This document shows, piece by piece, positions 1-8,818 of a stretch of 64,000 nt of DNA. The stretch comes from Nitratiruptor sp. YY09-18. GTDB taxonomy: Bacteria > Campylobacterota > Campylobacteria > Campylobacterales > Nitratiruptoraceae. The notes below the pieces were generated by a model, which saw only the letters and a list, made by a program, of their open reading frames with translations, had not been told where the DNA came from and did not search any database. The stretch is taken from NCBI RefSeq assembly GCF_016593235.1, contig NZ_AP023065.1, positions 1,426,001-1,490,000 of the forward strand, written 5' to 3'. The stretch's first letter is position 1, and every line of letters starts with the position of its first letter. A program made the position numbers and the translations under genes.

Positions 1-508
1 GTATATCTTTGGCTCCACTCGCCTCAATTTTTTTGCTCTTTATATCTACATCTTTGATATATTCATCAATAAAAGGCACCATGAAACTTTTTGGCAAGCC
101 CTCTTCTATCAAGGCTTTATCTGTGTCGATGATGAGATAGTCAGCTGCTGGGAGACGTTGAATATCTTTGATACTTCCTAGCAACTCTCCATTTTCATAA
201 AGATTGCATCCAAGAATATCAAACCAGAAATACTCATCATCTGCTAGATCGATACTCGCTTTTGTAGACTCTTCGTCGCTATATAGATATGCATTTGTAT
301 AACGTTTTGCCTCTTCTGGAGTATTGACTCCCACAAGCTTCACAGTTCCTCGCTGTGGGTTAATCTTCTCAATTGTTACAGTCCCCCTGTCACTCTCAAA
401 GCTGCTACCCTCTTGAAACTGCTCAGGAAAGTCAGAGAGATCGAAAAAACGCATCTCTCCCTTGAGACCCACGCTACGTCCAATTCTTGCGATAGCAAGC
501 TTCTTCAT
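1..508 (-). CDS. rimM: RimM, 16S rRNA processing / 30S maturation factor (3' end cut off by window edge)
   Basis: The frame opens at an ATG (complement of 506-508) and stays open for about 169 codons to base 1 without a stop, so the C-terminus lies outside the window. The N-terminus (MKKLAIARIGRSVGLKGEMR) is typical of RimM, which assists late assembly of the 30S head together with S19; family members are about 165-185 residues, so only a few codons should be missing. It follows the KH-protein gene by three bases in the conserved ffh-rpsP-KH-rimM-trmD order, which supports the call. Confidence 0.92.
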   Translation of the reverse strand, partial: MKKLAIARIGRSVGLKGEMRFFDLSDFPEQFQEGSSFESDRGTVTIEKINPQRGTVKLVGVNTPEEAKRYTNAYLYSDEESTKASIDLADDEYFWFDILGCNLYENGELLGSIKDIQRLPAADYLIIDTDKALIEEGLPKSFMVPFIDEYIKDVDIKSKKIEASGAKDI

Positions 509-511
509 GTG

Positions 512-754
512 CTACTCCACAGGCTGGACATTGACTTTGTAACTCACTCCATCTTTTGCTTTGCAGCCAGAGATTACTGTCTTGATAGCTCCTATCATTT
601 TGCCCTCTTTTCCGATGATTTTACCTGCATCGGCTCTATTGGCATAGATAGTGATCTCGCTATAGCTCTCATTGACCTGGTTGAGTTCGACACGCACATC
701 TTCTGGGTAGTTTGCAAGAAGTTTTGCAAACTTCTCCACAAAATCTCTTACCAT
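512..754 (-). CDS. khpA: KH-domain RNA-binding protein (KhpA/YlqC type)
   Basis: This 80-residue protein is a single type-II KH domain. The GxxG loop region is visible as GKIIGKEGK around residues 43-51, preceded by the acidic strand and the ITIYANRADAG segment. Members bind RNA with low specificity and in other bacteria pair with KhpB/Jag-like proteins; no such partner is in this window. The start codon shares its last base with the stop region of rpsP, so the two are almost certainly co-translated. The position between rpsP and rimM is the usual one for this family. Confidence 0.9.
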   Translation of the reverse strand: MVRDFVEKFAKLLANYPEDVRVELNQVNESYSEITIYANRADAGKIIGKEGKMIGAIKTVISGCKAKDGVSYKVNVQPVE

Positions 755-993
755 TACTTATCTTCCGCCCACTCGCTGATTTTTTTCACACGATCGCTCA
801 TCTTCGCACCAACACCTAGCCAGTAGTTGAGTCTTTCACGATCTATTTTTGCAGTTGAAGGATCTGTAAGAGGATTGTAGTATCCGATCACTTCTATCCA
901 ACCACTATCTCTTCTTTTTCTACTATCTGTAACTACAATTCTATAGAAAGGTTTCTTCTTTCTACCAAATCTTGCAAGTCTGATAACTGTCAT
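754..993 (-). CDS. rpsP: 30S ribosomal protein S16
   Basis: A 79-residue protein of normal S16 length, with the family N-terminus [20 protein letters not shown] and the conserved [19 protein letters not shown] stretch. S16 binds 16S rRNA early in assembly of the 30S body. A ribosome binding site (AAGGAG) lies about eight bases before the ATG. The upstream gap of about 70 bases to ffh holds an inverted repeat listed separately. It heads the rpsP-KH-rimM group. Confidence 0.97.
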   Translation of the reverse strand: MTVIRLARFGRKKKPFYRIVVTDSRKRRDSGWIEVIGYYNPLTDPSTAKIDRERLNYWLGVGAKMSDRVKKISEWAEDK

Positions 994-1031
994 TGTGTTT
1001 TTCTCCTTTGTTGATTAATAATATTTTAACC

Positions 1032-1053
1032 ACTTTGCACCATTATGCAAAGT
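1032..1053 (-). promoter_or_regulatory. Hairpin in the ffh-rpsP gap
   Basis: Eight-base perfect inverted repeat, ACTTTGCA (1032-1039) and TGCAAAGT (1046-1053), with a six-base loop. On the minus strand it lies between the ffh stop and the rpsP start. It has no clear U-tract after it, so it is better read as a leader hairpin or processing site than as a strong terminator. Confidence 0.5.
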
Positions 1054-1065
1054 AGTCAAAATATC

Positions 1066-2421
1066 TCAGCGAATCGGTGGCATTCCTCCACCACCCATCT
1101 GCTTCATGAGATTTTGCATATCCTGCATTCCCTTTTTACCAGCAAATTTTTTGGCAAATTTGGCTGCATTGTTAAACTGCTTAAGGATTTTGTTGACCTC
1201 CTGCTGGCTCAGACCTGCACCTTGTGCTATACGGCGCTTGCGAGAATTGTTTTTGAGAATGAGATCTGGATCTTTGCGCTCTTTTGGAGTCATGGAATTG
1301 ATCATAGCTTTGATTTTTTTGATCTCTTGTGAGTTTTCAAGATCGAGATCTTTTATGGCCTTTGCCATATTTCCCATACCTGGGATCATAGAGATGAGGC
1401 TTTTGAGACTCCCCATTTTCTTAATTGACTCAAGCTGATCGAGAAAGTCTTCGAAATTAAACTTCCCTTTTGCGATCTTTTTGCTAATCTGCTTCGCTTT
1501 CTTCTCATCAATGACTGCTGCAGTCTTTTCAGCTAAAGACTCGATGTCACCCGCACCCATCAAGCGGTTTGTGATTCTTTCAGGTATAAAGACTTCCAAA
1601 TCTGGCATCTTCTCGCCAGTCCCTATGAAGCGAAGAGGCACGCCGATTTGATGTGCGAGGGAAATTGCTACACCACCTTTGCTATCCCCATCATATTTTG
1701 TAAGGATAACACCAGTGATACCTACATCTTCATTGAATTTTGCTGCACTTCTGACTGCATCTTGACCTGTAAGTGAGTCAGCTACATAAAACACCTCATC
1801 AGGATTTGCTGTCTCTTTGACACGACGCAGTTCATCCATCAAGGCTTTATCAATTGCCAAACGCCCTGCAGTATCTATAATCACCACATCATAGAGCTTC
1901 TCTTTGGCAGTTGCAAGAGCGTCTTTGACCACTTTAACTGGGTCTTGCTCACCCTCTTCGCCAAAAAAGTCTACATCTATTTGCTGTGCAATCTGGCGTA
2001 GCTGCTCCACTGCTGCAAGTCTTTGGAGGTCGGCAGCCACAAGGAGCACTTTTTTACCTCTGAGCTTGAGATAGTTTGCAAGTTTTCCAGAGGTTGTCGT
2101 CTTCCCACTTCCTTGCAAACCTGTCATCAAGACTACAGTTGGAGGTTTGCTTGCATATACAAATCCCTGTTTGCCAGGAGCTGTGAGGATATCAGTGAGA
2201 TTTTTTTGAAGCGCTTGCAAAAATGTATCACGCCCAATCCCTGCTGCTTTTGTATCAAGCTCCACACGTTGCAAAAGCTCTTTGACAACTTTATGGTGCA
2301 CATCAGCCTTAAGCAGGCTCTTTTTGAGCTCAGTAAGCGCCTTCTTTAGAGCTTTCTCATCATCTTTGAATCTGATCTTTTTTATGGCATTGCTAAATGA
2401 GCTCGAAAGCGTTTCAAACAA
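1066..2421 (-). CDS. ffh: Signal recognition particle protein Ffh (SRP54)
   Basis: A GTPase of 451 residues, normal for Ffh, that binds signal sequences of nascent membrane proteins and docks to FtsY. N domain about 1-90; the P-loop GLQGSGKTT is at 101-109, DTAGRL near 190 and TKYDGDSKGG near 245; the M domain follows, with a methionine-rich tail ending MPPIR. The start codon is TTG: an in-frame TGA sits two codons upstream, so TTG is the only start giving the normal MFETL-type N-terminus. A terminator separates it from the upstream pseudouridine synthase gene, so ffh probably has its own promoter. Confidence 0.97.
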   Translation of the reverse strand: MFETLSSSFSNAIKKIRFKDDEKALKKALTELKKSLLKADVHHKVVKELLQRVELDTKAAGIGRDTFLQALQKNLTDILTAPGKQGFVYASKPPTVVLMTGLQGSGKTTTSGKLANYLKLRGKKVLLVAADLQRLAAVEQLRQIAQQIDVDFFGEEGEQDPVKVVKDALATAKEKLYDVVIIDTAGRLAIDKALMDELRRVKETANPDEVFYVADSLTGQDAVRSAAKFNEDVGITGVILTKYDGDSKGGVAISLAHQIGVPLRFIGTGEKMPDLEVFIPERITNRLMGAGDIESLAEKTAAVIDEKKAKQISKKIAKGKFNFEDFLDQLESIKKMGSLKSLISMIPGMGNMAKAIKDLDLENSQEIKKIKAMINSMTPKERKDPDLILKNNSRKRRIAQGAGLSQQEVNKILKQFNNAAKFAKKFAGKKGMQDMQNLMKQMGGGGMPPIR

Positions 2422-2458
2422 ATCTCATCCCTTCCTCTTTTTGAGTTTGCAATTTTAC

Positions 2459-2493
2459 TTAAAAAAAGATTAATTTTAGCTAAATTTAATCTT
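2459..2493 (-). terminator. Rho-independent terminator after the pseudouridine synthase gene
   Basis: On the minus strand an eight-base stem AAGATTAA / TTAATCTT, extended inward by TTTAG/CTAAA after one A-A mismatch, is followed by a run of seven T. The stem overlaps the stop codon of the upstream gene at 2492-2494. It insulates ffh from the waaA-rlu operon. Confidence 0.75.
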
Positions 2494-3220
2494 ATCGAAT
2501 TATAAAATCTTGTGGTTCTGGTGCTTCGAAGCTGTAATCTAACAGCTCTATTTTTTTTGCATGGAGCATTATTCTACTCCAAGGTTTTCCTCCATAGAAC
2601 ACATCACCCAAAATAGGATGACCACTGCGAGCCAGATGGACTCTGATCTGGTGCGTCCTGCCTGTTTTGATTATGGCTTTGATCTTGGTCTTTTTGCCAT
2701 GGATCTCCAAAGGCTCAACAATTGTAAGAGCGGGTTGTCCTTTGGAGCGAGAGATGCGACTCTTGGCTTTTCCGTTTTTCTTAATCGTCAAAATTGGCAG
2801 ATCTATCTCAAAAGGCTCTGCAATAATTCCCTCTACCCAAGCAACATACTCTTTATAGACACGCTGATTTCTAAACTCCTCTATCGCTTTTTTGCGAAAC
2901 TCTTTATCTTTTGCTAGCAGCAACACACCGCTTGTCTCTTTATCGAGTCTATGGAGCAGTTCATATCCGCTATCTTGCTTTATCTCTTCGCTAGTGATAT
3001 GTGCAGGCTTATTGATAGCCAATACCTTCTCATCTTCATAAATTACTTGTGGTTTTTCTACCTTTTTGACGCGAAATTTGGTCTTTACATCTATCTCGCC
3101 TCTTGCAATCTGTACTTTGCGATCACCCACATAGACCAAACCTCTATCGATCAACTCTTTTGCTTTTTTGTTTGAAATATCTAGCTGCTTTGCCAATACT
3201 TTATAGGCTTTATCCTTCAT
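2492..3220 (-). CDS. RluA/RluD-family RNA pseudouridine synthase
   Basis: A 242-residue RluA-family enzyme that isomerises uridine to pseudouridine in rRNA or tRNA. Residues 1-50 form a short S4-like domain. The catalytic motif HRLDKETSG is at 90-98, with D93 the expected nucleophile. GRTHQIRVHLA near 190 is the second family signature. The target RNA cannot be told from sequence. It is shorter than RluD (about 320) and close to the small RluA-type enzymes of Campylobacterota. Its start overlaps the end of the DUF167 gene by 11 bases. Confidence 0.9.
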   Translation of the reverse strand: MKDKAYKVLAKQLDISNKKAKELIDRGLVYVGDRKVQIARGEIDVKTKFRVKKVEKPQVIYEDEKVLAINKPAHITSEEIKQDSGYELLHRLDKETSGVLLLAKDKEFRKKAIEEFRNQRVYKEYVAWVEGIIAEPFEIDLPILTIKKNGKAKSRISRSKGQPALTIVEPLEIHGKKTKIKAIIKTGRTHQIRVHLARSGHPILGDVFYGGKPWSRIMLHAKKIELLDYSFEAPEPQDFIIR

Positions 3221-3500
3221 TCATACTCTCCAAAAACTCTTCTATTTTCTCATTCATCGGTAACTTGATAGCTTTTCTCTTGCTTGTCTCCCCACTCACA
3301 AATGCTATCTGGCTCTTTGGAACTTTAAAGCTTTTACTCAAAAATTTTATAAGCTCTTTGTTTGCTGCACCCTCAACTGCTGGTGCTTTTATATTTATTT
3401 TCAAAGCATCTCCGTACACTCCCGCAATTTTGCTGCGACTAGAGTTTGGCTGCGCTTTGATATAAAGAATAATGCTATCACCTCTTTTTTCATACCACAT
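3210..3500 (-). CDS. DUF167 / YggU-family protein
   Basis: A 96-residue protein of the YggU (DUF167) family. Recognisable parts are the IILYIKAQPNSSRSKIAGVYGDALKI region and the AVEGAANKELIKFL segment, the family signature. The molecular function is not established. Both ends overlap neighbours (the waaA 3' end and the pseudouridine synthase 5' end), so it is translated as part of the operon. Confidence 0.88.
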   Translation of the reverse strand: MWYEKRGDSIILYIKAQPNSSRSKIAGVYGDALKINIKAPAVEGAANKELIKFLSKSFKVPKSQIAFVSGETSKRKAIKLPMNEKIEEFLESMNEG

Positions 3501-4635
3501 CTTCTAACACTTTCCATACTGGATCAAGGGAAACATCCGCTACTATTTTACTCTTTTTCCAGTTATAATGCTGCAATACCGAACCTAAATCATTTGCAGG
3601 TACAACTTCGATACCCTCAACATACGCATAGCTCTCTTTTTGGTTGAAATAATAAGGACCACTTACAATTGGAGCTCCAAAATATGCAGGTTCAAGAGGG
3701 TTATGCCCTCCACTTTCTACAAAGCTTCCACCAAGAATCACAAGATCTGCAACTGCATAGAGGTTATTGAGTTCGCCAAGTTTATCTATAAGTATTATAT
3801 CAGCTTCAAGATTTTCTGTTTGGCTAAGAAGCGAAAATGTGAGATCTTCTCTGGCAGCAATATGCTCCAAAAGTTCCGCTACTTCATCAAATCGCTCAGG
3901 ATGCCTTGGTGCAACTACGAGAGTGCTTTTGCCCTTTTGGTGCACTACCCATTCAGTTGCTATGATCTCCTCTTCAGGATCGTGCGTGCTTGCAGCCACT
4001 ATAATGGGTCTACTCTTTTCATACTTTTTTGTCACTTGTGGAATGCTTAGCAACTTGATATTGCCAATAACCTCAATATTTTTGGCTCCAAGCTGCTCTA
4101 GCCTCTTTGCATCCTCCTTCGTTTGCGCAAAAACATAGTCGATATGGGCAAAGACTCTTTTGTAAAACCAAATAAAGCGCATATAGCGATGAAGACTTCT
4201 ATCACTTATACGGGCATTGAGAAGTATCGTTTTTGCTCCACGTTTTTTAGAGATATAAAAAAGCAAATACCATAGCTCAGCCTCCATCACTACCAACGCC
4301 TTTTGGGGCTTGAGCCATACCCACAAAAGTGGTTCAAAAGGAAGATAGCGCACCTGGGCATTTGGATAACTTGAAGCTGCTGCAAAACCGGTCTGCGTGA
4401 TGACGCTGATATTGCATTTTTCAAGCTTTTGCACTAAAGGTGCGAGAGCCTTTGTCTCACCGAGGCTACATGCGTGAAAATGTATGAGTTTTTGAGAAAA
4501 GGGAGGGTTGTTGATGAGGAAAAATCGAGCTGGAATTGCTTGGCGATACTTCTTTTTAAGAGCAAGAAGCAATAATATAGGAATAGCAAGAATGTAAGCT
4601 ATAAGAGTGATGAGCGTATAGAGATAAGTAAACAT
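3490..4635 (-). CDS. waaA: 3-deoxy-D-manno-octulosonic acid (Kdo) transferase
   Basis: A GT30 glycosyltransferase of 381 residues (family usually 390-425) that adds Kdo to the lipid A precursor at the inner face of the cytoplasmic membrane. The N-terminus has one strong membrane segment (about 5-27). FHACSLGETKAL near 52-63 carries the conserved catalytic Glu. The C-terminal GT-B half has GGSFVESGGHNPLEPA, the CMP-Kdo binding signature. It implies an LPS-containing Gram-negative envelope. Confidence 0.95.
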   Translation of the reverse strand: MFTYLYTLITLIAYILAIPILLLLALKKKYRQAIPARFFLINNPPFSQKLIHFHACSLGETKALAPLVQKLEKCNISVITQTGFAAASSYPNAQVRYLPFEPLLWVWLKPQKALVVMEAELWYLLFYISKKRGAKTILLNARISDRSLHRYMRFIWFYKRVFAHIDYVFAQTKEDAKRLEQLGAKNIEVIGNIKLLSIPQVTKKYEKSRPIIVAASTHDPEEEIIATEWVVHQKGKSTLVVAPRHPERFDEVAELLEHIAAREDLTFSLLSQTENLEADIILIDKLGELNNLYAVADLVILGGSFVESGGHNPLEPAYFGAPIVSGPYYFNQKESYAYVEGIEVVPANDLGSVLQHYNWKKSKIVADVSLDPVWKVLEDVV

Positions 4636-4661
4636 CTGTTGCCTCGGAGGAGTGCCCCGAG

Positions 4662-5375
4662 TTAGGCTTCCTCTTCTTCGATATAGAGTATACGGCCGCA
4701 GTGTGGGCAGGTTGTGATCTCTTCACCTTTGATAACACTCGCATATGCTTTGTCATTGATTTTCATAAAGCATCCCATACAAGCTTGCTTTTTGACTGGA
4801 ACCACTGCACTGTTTCCAGCCCATCTGCGAATCTTTTCATAAAATACTTGAATTTGTGGAGGAATTTTGGCTATGAGCTCACTCTTTTTGGCAAAAAGCT
4901 CTTCTCTTGCTTTTTCTAAATTTGCAAGCTCCTCTTCTACGCCCTTTTTCGTCTCTTCATACTTCTCATCTATCTCTTTGAGACGCTCTTTGAATGATTC
5001 GATCTCCTCTTTTTTTGTCTCACACAAATTATCGAGGCGCTCAATCTCCTCGTTTGCGAAGTTAATCTGCTCTTTTGCGATATCCTCTTCTAGCTGGATG
5101 GCTTTGAGCTCTTTTTCTGTTTTTACCTGCGCGCTCTTTTTCTCTAGCTCTTGTAGCTTTTGGGCAAGCTCTTTGAGGTGGAGTTCGTTTTTTGCCTTTT
5201 TGACTTCACACTCTTTGATCTCATTTTCAAGTTGCTCAAGAGTATCGACAATTGTCTGTCTCTCTTCTTCTACGCGCTTGAGTTTTGCTTGTACTTGCTC
5301 AATTTTGGGGCCAAAGTCATCAATGGCTTTATCGATTTTTGCAAGCTCTACAAGCTGCCTAATATATTCTTTCAT
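4662..5375 (-). CDS. Coiled-coil protein with C4 zinc ribbon
   Basis: A 237-residue protein: residues about 10-175 are a Glu/Lys-rich coiled coil and the C-terminus is a zinc ribbon with Cys199, Cys202, Cys223 and Cys226 (CMGC...CPHC). This is the family of chlamydial CT398 and the Campylobacterota zinc-ribbon proteins found next to waaA and the Nif3 gene. It probably contacts nucleic acid or protein partners, but no function is assigned. The start overlaps the 3' end of the Nif3-like gene by 17 bases. Confidence 0.88.
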   Translation of the reverse strand: MKEYIRQLVELAKIDKAIDDFGPKIEQVQAKLKRVEEERQTIVDTLEQLENEIKECEVKKAKNELHLKELAQKLQELEKKSAQVKTEKELKAIQLEEDIAKEQINFANEEIERLDNLCETKKEEIESFKERLKEIDEKYEETKKGVEEELANLEKAREELFAKKSELIAKIPPQIQVFYEKIRRWAGNSAVVPVKKQACMGCFMKINDKAYASVIKGEEITTCPHCGRILYIEEEEA

Positions 5376-6093
5376 CCTTGACCTTTAAGGGATTTTTTAT
5401 TGTCGCAATTATAGCTTGTATTGGCTCTTTTTTCAATTGCTCAGCAAGAGCCTGGGCAAAATAGCGCTCACTCTCATAATGACCAATATCTATGATACTC
5501 AGCCCCATCTCTTGCGCCTTCATAGCCTCATGATACTTCAAATCACCAGTCAAAAAAAGATCAGCCTCTACTTCATCGATGAGACTGCCGCCACTGCCAG
5601 TAGTGAGGGCAATACGCTTGATTGTATCTTTTGCTTTTACATAGCGCGGACAAGCAAGACCAAAAGCTTTGCTCACCCACTCTAGCGCTTCATCAAAGTA
5701 CATCTCTTTTTCAAAGTAGCAGATAAACTCTTCACACTCAACATCCACTCCTAGCACATTGCGTGCTACATAATTATTGAGATGGGTCTTATCAAAATTT
5801 GTATGCATAGCGATGTGGGCTATATCTTTTTTGATCATTTTGACTAAGAGTTTGGCTGGATAGTGGTTATACTCAAGTGATGTGAGCTTGCCAAAGATGA
5901 GAGGATGGTGTGTAATGATGAGTGAGTGAGGAGGCAGTGAGTCAATAAGCTCTGCATCGATATCGATACACAGATAGATATTTTTGATTTCAGCCTCCAA
6001 ATCTCCCAATTGTAGTCCACTATTATCCCACTTCTCTTGTAGCATAAAAGGACTGATGGTATCGAGGATCTGATAGATTTTCTTAAGCTTCAA
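5359..6093 (-). CDS. Nif3-like dinuclear metal-centre protein (DUF34)
   Basis: A 244-residue member of the Nif3/YbgI family. Metal-binding signatures are visible: ITHHPLIFG near 59-67, AMHTNFDK near 95-102 and DIGHYESE near 205. The hydrolase-like fold binds two metal ions; GTP cyclohydrolase I type activity has been proposed for the family, but the physiological reaction is uncertain. It overlaps glyQ by 11 bases. Confidence 0.9.
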   Translation of the reverse strand: MKLKKIYQILDTISPFMLQEKWDNSGLQLGDLEAEIKNIYLCIDIDAELIDSLPPHSLIITHHPLIFGKLTSLEYNHYPAKLLVKMIKKDIAHIAMHTNFDKTHLNNYVARNVLGVDVECEEFICYFEKEMYFDEALEWVSKAFGLACPRYVKAKDTIKRIALTTGSGGSLIDEVEADLFLTGDLKYHEAMKAQEMGLSIIDIGHYESERYFAQALAEQLKKEPIQAIIATIKNPLKVKDERIY

Positions 6094-6943
6094 CTGCCAG
6101 TCCTAAACTCTTGCGATACTTTTGGGCACACCCTTTTGCAAGTTCGCGCACTTTGAGGATGAAGTTCTGCCGCTCAGTAACACTGATAGCTTTGCGTGCA
6201 TCGAGGGTGTTGAAGATATGGCTAGCAAGGAGGCAGTAGTCGTATGCTGGAAGTGGAAGATCTGCATCTAAGCAGCGCATGCACTCAGCACGCGCCTCTT
6301 CAAACCACTCAAAGAGCATCTGCGTATTGGCAACTTCGAAGTTGTACTTGCTATACTCATACTCTCCGCGCTTATGTACATCTGCATAGGTCACACCCTT
6401 GCTCCAGACAATATCAAAGACACTCTCGACTCCTTGCAAATACATCGCAAGACGCTCAGTTCCATATGTGATCTCCACAGCCACTGGATCGCACTCAAAT
6501 CCGCCAACTTGCTGAAAATATGTAAACTGTGTCACCTCCATACCATCAAGCCATACCTCCCAGCCAAGACCCCATGCGCCAAGGGTTGGGCTCTCCCAGT
6601 TGTCTTCTACGAATCGTATATCGTGCTTGCGCCACTCTAGCCCTAGAGCCTCAAGGCTTCCTAGATAGAGCTCTTGGATATTTGCTGGACTTGGCTTAAT
6701 AAGTACTTGGAATTGATAGTAGGATCCAAGGCGGTTGGGGTTTTCACCATAGCGTCCGTCAGTAGGACGGCGGCTTGGAGCCACATAAGCAGTAGCCCAA
6801 GGCTTTGGATCAAGGGATCGCAAAAATGTGGCTGGATGGAATGTCCCAGCACCACTTGGTATATCATATGGCTGCATGATCACACAGCCCTGCTTTGCCC
6901 AGTACTCTTGGAGTTTGAGAAGTAGTTCGCTAAAAGTTATCAT
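6083..6943 (-). CDS. glyQ: Glycyl-tRNA synthetase alpha subunit
   Basis: The 286-residue alpha chain of the heterotetrameric bacterial GlyRS; it holds the class II active site that activates glycine. [20 protein letters not shown] near 23-42 and [23 protein letters not shown] are family hallmarks. The beta subunit glyS is not in this window; in Campylobacterota it is often encoded elsewhere. Confidence 0.97.
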   Translation of the reverse strand: MITFSELLLKLQEYWAKQGCVIMQPYDIPSGAGTFHPATFLRSLDPKPWATAYVAPSRRPTDGRYGENPNRLGSYYQFQVLIKPSPANIQELYLGSLEALGLEWRKHDIRFVEDNWESPTLGAWGLGWEVWLDGMEVTQFTYFQQVGGFECDPVAVEITYGTERLAMYLQGVESVFDIVWSKGVTYADVHKRGEYEYSKYNFEVANTQMLFEWFEEARAECMRCLDADLPLPAYDYCLLASHIFNTLDARKAISVTERQNFILKVRELAKGCAQKYRKSLGLAVEA

Positions 6944-6946
6944 AAT

Positions 6947-7183
6947 CTACAATCCTAGCTCTTTTTCAATTTTTGCTTGATCAAATCCACAGATCCAGCG
7001 GCTTCCCACAAGCACCACCGGAACTCCTCTACATCCATGGCGTACACAATCTTGTGCTGCTTTTTGGTCCTTACTAATATCAATCTCTTTGAAGCGGATA
7101 TTATTTTTGCGAAAAAACTGCTTGGCTCTAGTACACCATACACATCCTGGACTTGTAAAGAGTACGACTCTCTTTTGACTCAT
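6947..7183 (-). CDS. Glutaredoxin/NrdH-like thiol-redox protein
   Basis: A small thioredoxin-fold protein with the CxxC pair CVWC near residues 14-17, the cis-proline loop GVPVVLVG and a C-terminal GFDQAKIEKEL helix. I place the start at 7183 (MSQKRVV, 78 residues), because GGAGG lies 5-9 bases before it; an upstream in-frame ATG at 7204 would add seven residues without a better site. CVWC is not the classic glutaredoxin CPYC, and the substrate is unknown. It lies three bases upstream of glyQ. Confidence 0.85.
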   Translation of the reverse strand: MSQKRVVLFTSPGCVWCTRAKQFFRKNNIRFKEIDISKDQKAAQDCVRHGCRGVPVVLVGSRWICGFDQAKIEKELGL

Positions 7184-8043
7184 ATATCCTCCTTTGTAGC
7201 GCATATAAGATCTCCGATGTTTTTGCTTATACGGTTTGCCACGACACTACATTTTACTTTAAATAAAAAAAAGATTCTGCTATCTTCGTAGCTCTCCATA
7301 CACTCAAAATTCCCCATCCCTTTAGCTAGAATAAGATCGGCTTCATCATAGATAGCTTTAGCCTTCGCATTGGCTTTCTCATAGATAAATCCAGGCGTAT
7401 ACACACTGCTATCTACTACTTCACACACCTCATCAAGTCCGATAGCCAAAGCATCTTCATATGTCACATCATTGATGATTGGTTTACCTCGCACAAAGTA
7501 ATAAAGAGGAATATCATAAAACTCTTTTATCGTCTCAAGCAAAACTTTGTCAAAGAGGTGCTCACCTACATTATCACCAATGAGGAGGAGATTCTTTGCA
7601 GTTGCAAGCTTTTGTATAAAATCGCTTTTTCTATCTATTGCAAAAGGGGTGTCAAAAATCTTTGCAATCTCCTCTTTTATATCAAACATCACCTGTGTCG
7701 CAAAATCTATCACATTTCCAGCTACTGCAGCACGCAAAGCTGCATCGAGTCTATTTGGAGAAGATGCGATTTTTTCTCTCACATAAGGAATAAGCTCTTG
7801 CGCTTTTTGGATTGATTCTTTCTTTTTATCAGCATACAGATCCTCTTTCCCCACAAGCTCACTGATTGCTGGATAGAGTGCAGCTGCAGCTTCTGGAGGT
7901 GTCTGGTGTACACTGATCTGCGCTAATACACTCGCACTTCTTTGCATGATAGCATCAGCGCACTCCTCATCGCACTCTAGCACCTTGCTTACGCGCAGTG
8001 CCTGGTTATAAAGACATGCAAAGCAATCAGGCTTGAGTTGCAT
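7180..8043 (-). CDS. DUF89 / ARMT1-like metal-dependent phosphatase
   Basis: A 287-residue protein of the DUF89 family, proposed to act as damage-control phosphatases that remove phosphorylated metabolites. The N-terminal DCFACLYNQ holds a Cys pair (7, 10). The active-site loop [12 protein letters not shown] near 155 and AKGMGNFE near 245 carry the family Asp/Asn metal ligands. It overlaps purE at its start and the glutaredoxin start at its end. The substrate is not predictable; linkage to purE may be only operonic. Confidence 0.85.
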   Translation of the reverse strand: MQLKPDCFACLYNQALRVSKVLECDEECADAIMQRSASVLAQISVHQTPPEAAAALYPAISELVGKEDLYADKKKESIQKAQELIPYVREKIASSPNRLDAALRAAVAGNVIDFATQVMFDIKEEIAKIFDTPFAIDRKSDFIQKLATAKNLLLIGDNVGEHLFDKVLLETIKEFYDIPLYYFVRGKPIINDVTYEDALAIGLDEVCEVVDSSVYTPGFIYEKANAKAKAIYDEADLILAKGMGNFECMESYEDSRIFFLFKVKCSVVANRISKNIGDLICATKEDI

Positions 8044-8536
8044 CGATGATTACTTCTACTTCACTTGAATCTGTCTCTACTTTTTTGGCTTTGCTAAGGC
8101 GATCCTCTTCAAGTTTTGCACGGAGCTCCTCATCATCAATTGCTAAAATTTGCATCGCAAGATATGCAGCATTGACTGCGCCTGCTTTACCCACAGCCAC
8201 AGTGGCAACTGGCATACCTGCTGGCATCTGTACAGTAGAGAGGAGTGCATCCAGCCCATCCATAAATCCACCTTTCATCGGCACACCAATAACTGGTTTG
8301 ACTGTCAAAGATGCTACCACACCAGCAAGATGTGCCGCCATACCTGCTGCACAGATGAAGACCTTCGCACCCTTCTTCTCCGCCTCTGTTACATAGCTTT
8401 TGGTTCTATGAGGACTTCTGTGGGCACTAGAGATAATCAGTTCATACTGTACGCCAAACTTATCGAGCACATTGGCGCACTCTTTCATCACATCATAATC
8501 GCTCTTACTTCCCATTATAATTGAGATAAATCGCAT
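8027..8536 (-). CDS. purE: N5-carboxyaminoimidazole ribonucleotide mutase
   Basis: A class I PurE of 169 residues. [11 protein letters not shown] near 8-18, [10 protein letters not shown] near 36-45 (catalytic His) and [13 protein letters not shown] are diagnostic. It moves the carboxyl group of N5-CAIR to give CAIR in purine synthesis. No purK is adjacent. The last codons overlap the DUF89 gene. Confidence 0.96.
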   Translation of the reverse strand: MRFISIIMGSKSDYDVMKECANVLDKFGVQYELIISSAHRSPHRTKSYVTEAEKKGAKVFICAAGMAAHLAGVVASLTVKPVIGVPMKGGFMDGLDALLSTVQMPAGMPVATVAVGKAGAVNAAYLAMQILAIDDEELRAKLEEDRLSKAKKVETDSSEVEVIIDATQA

Positions 8537-8545
8537 TTTTGCTCC

Positions 8546-8818
8546 TTATTTGATAGCGGCTTTACGATAGCTATCGAGATCTTTTGGTACATAGAGTCGA
8601 TATTTTTGTATCACATACGCAAAAAAATAGATACTTGCGTAGAGCGAAATAGCAAAAGATAAAATTGTTGTAATTATAGAAAAAGTATGTTGAGAGATTC
8701 CTAATAGCGACCTAGCCACACCTAAAATCAACCCAAAAGTAAAATTGGCTAGTATAACACTCACCACTACGCGCCACTGCCATGACCACCAAATACCAAG
8801 AATATCTCTAATCCGCAA
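8546..8818 (-). CDS. Small membrane protein, function unknown
   Basis: Ninety residues with two clear hydrophobic segments (about 16-38 and 47-70), separated by GVARSLLGISQHT, and a basic C-terminus. I do not recognise the family. It overlaps the U32 gene by 11 bases and sits 10 bases upstream of purE, so it is real and co-translated rather than a chance frame. Confidence 0.75.
   Translation of the reverse strand: MRIRDILGIWWSWQWRVVVSVILANFTFGLILGVARSLLGISQHTFSIITTILSFAISLYASIYFFAYVIQKYRLYVPKDLDSYRKAAIK

Noticed and set aside
2561-2917. 118-codon plus-strand frame opposite the pseudouridine synthase
   Set aside because: No start signal, no family, and the opposite strand holds the full RluA catalytic motif.
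4867-5388. Long open frame on the plus strand opposite the zinc-ribbon coiled-coil gene (173 codons, Ser/Phe-rich)
   Set aside because: It mirrors Glu/Lys-rich codons of the real minus-strand coiled coil; no ribosome binding site and no recognisable protein.
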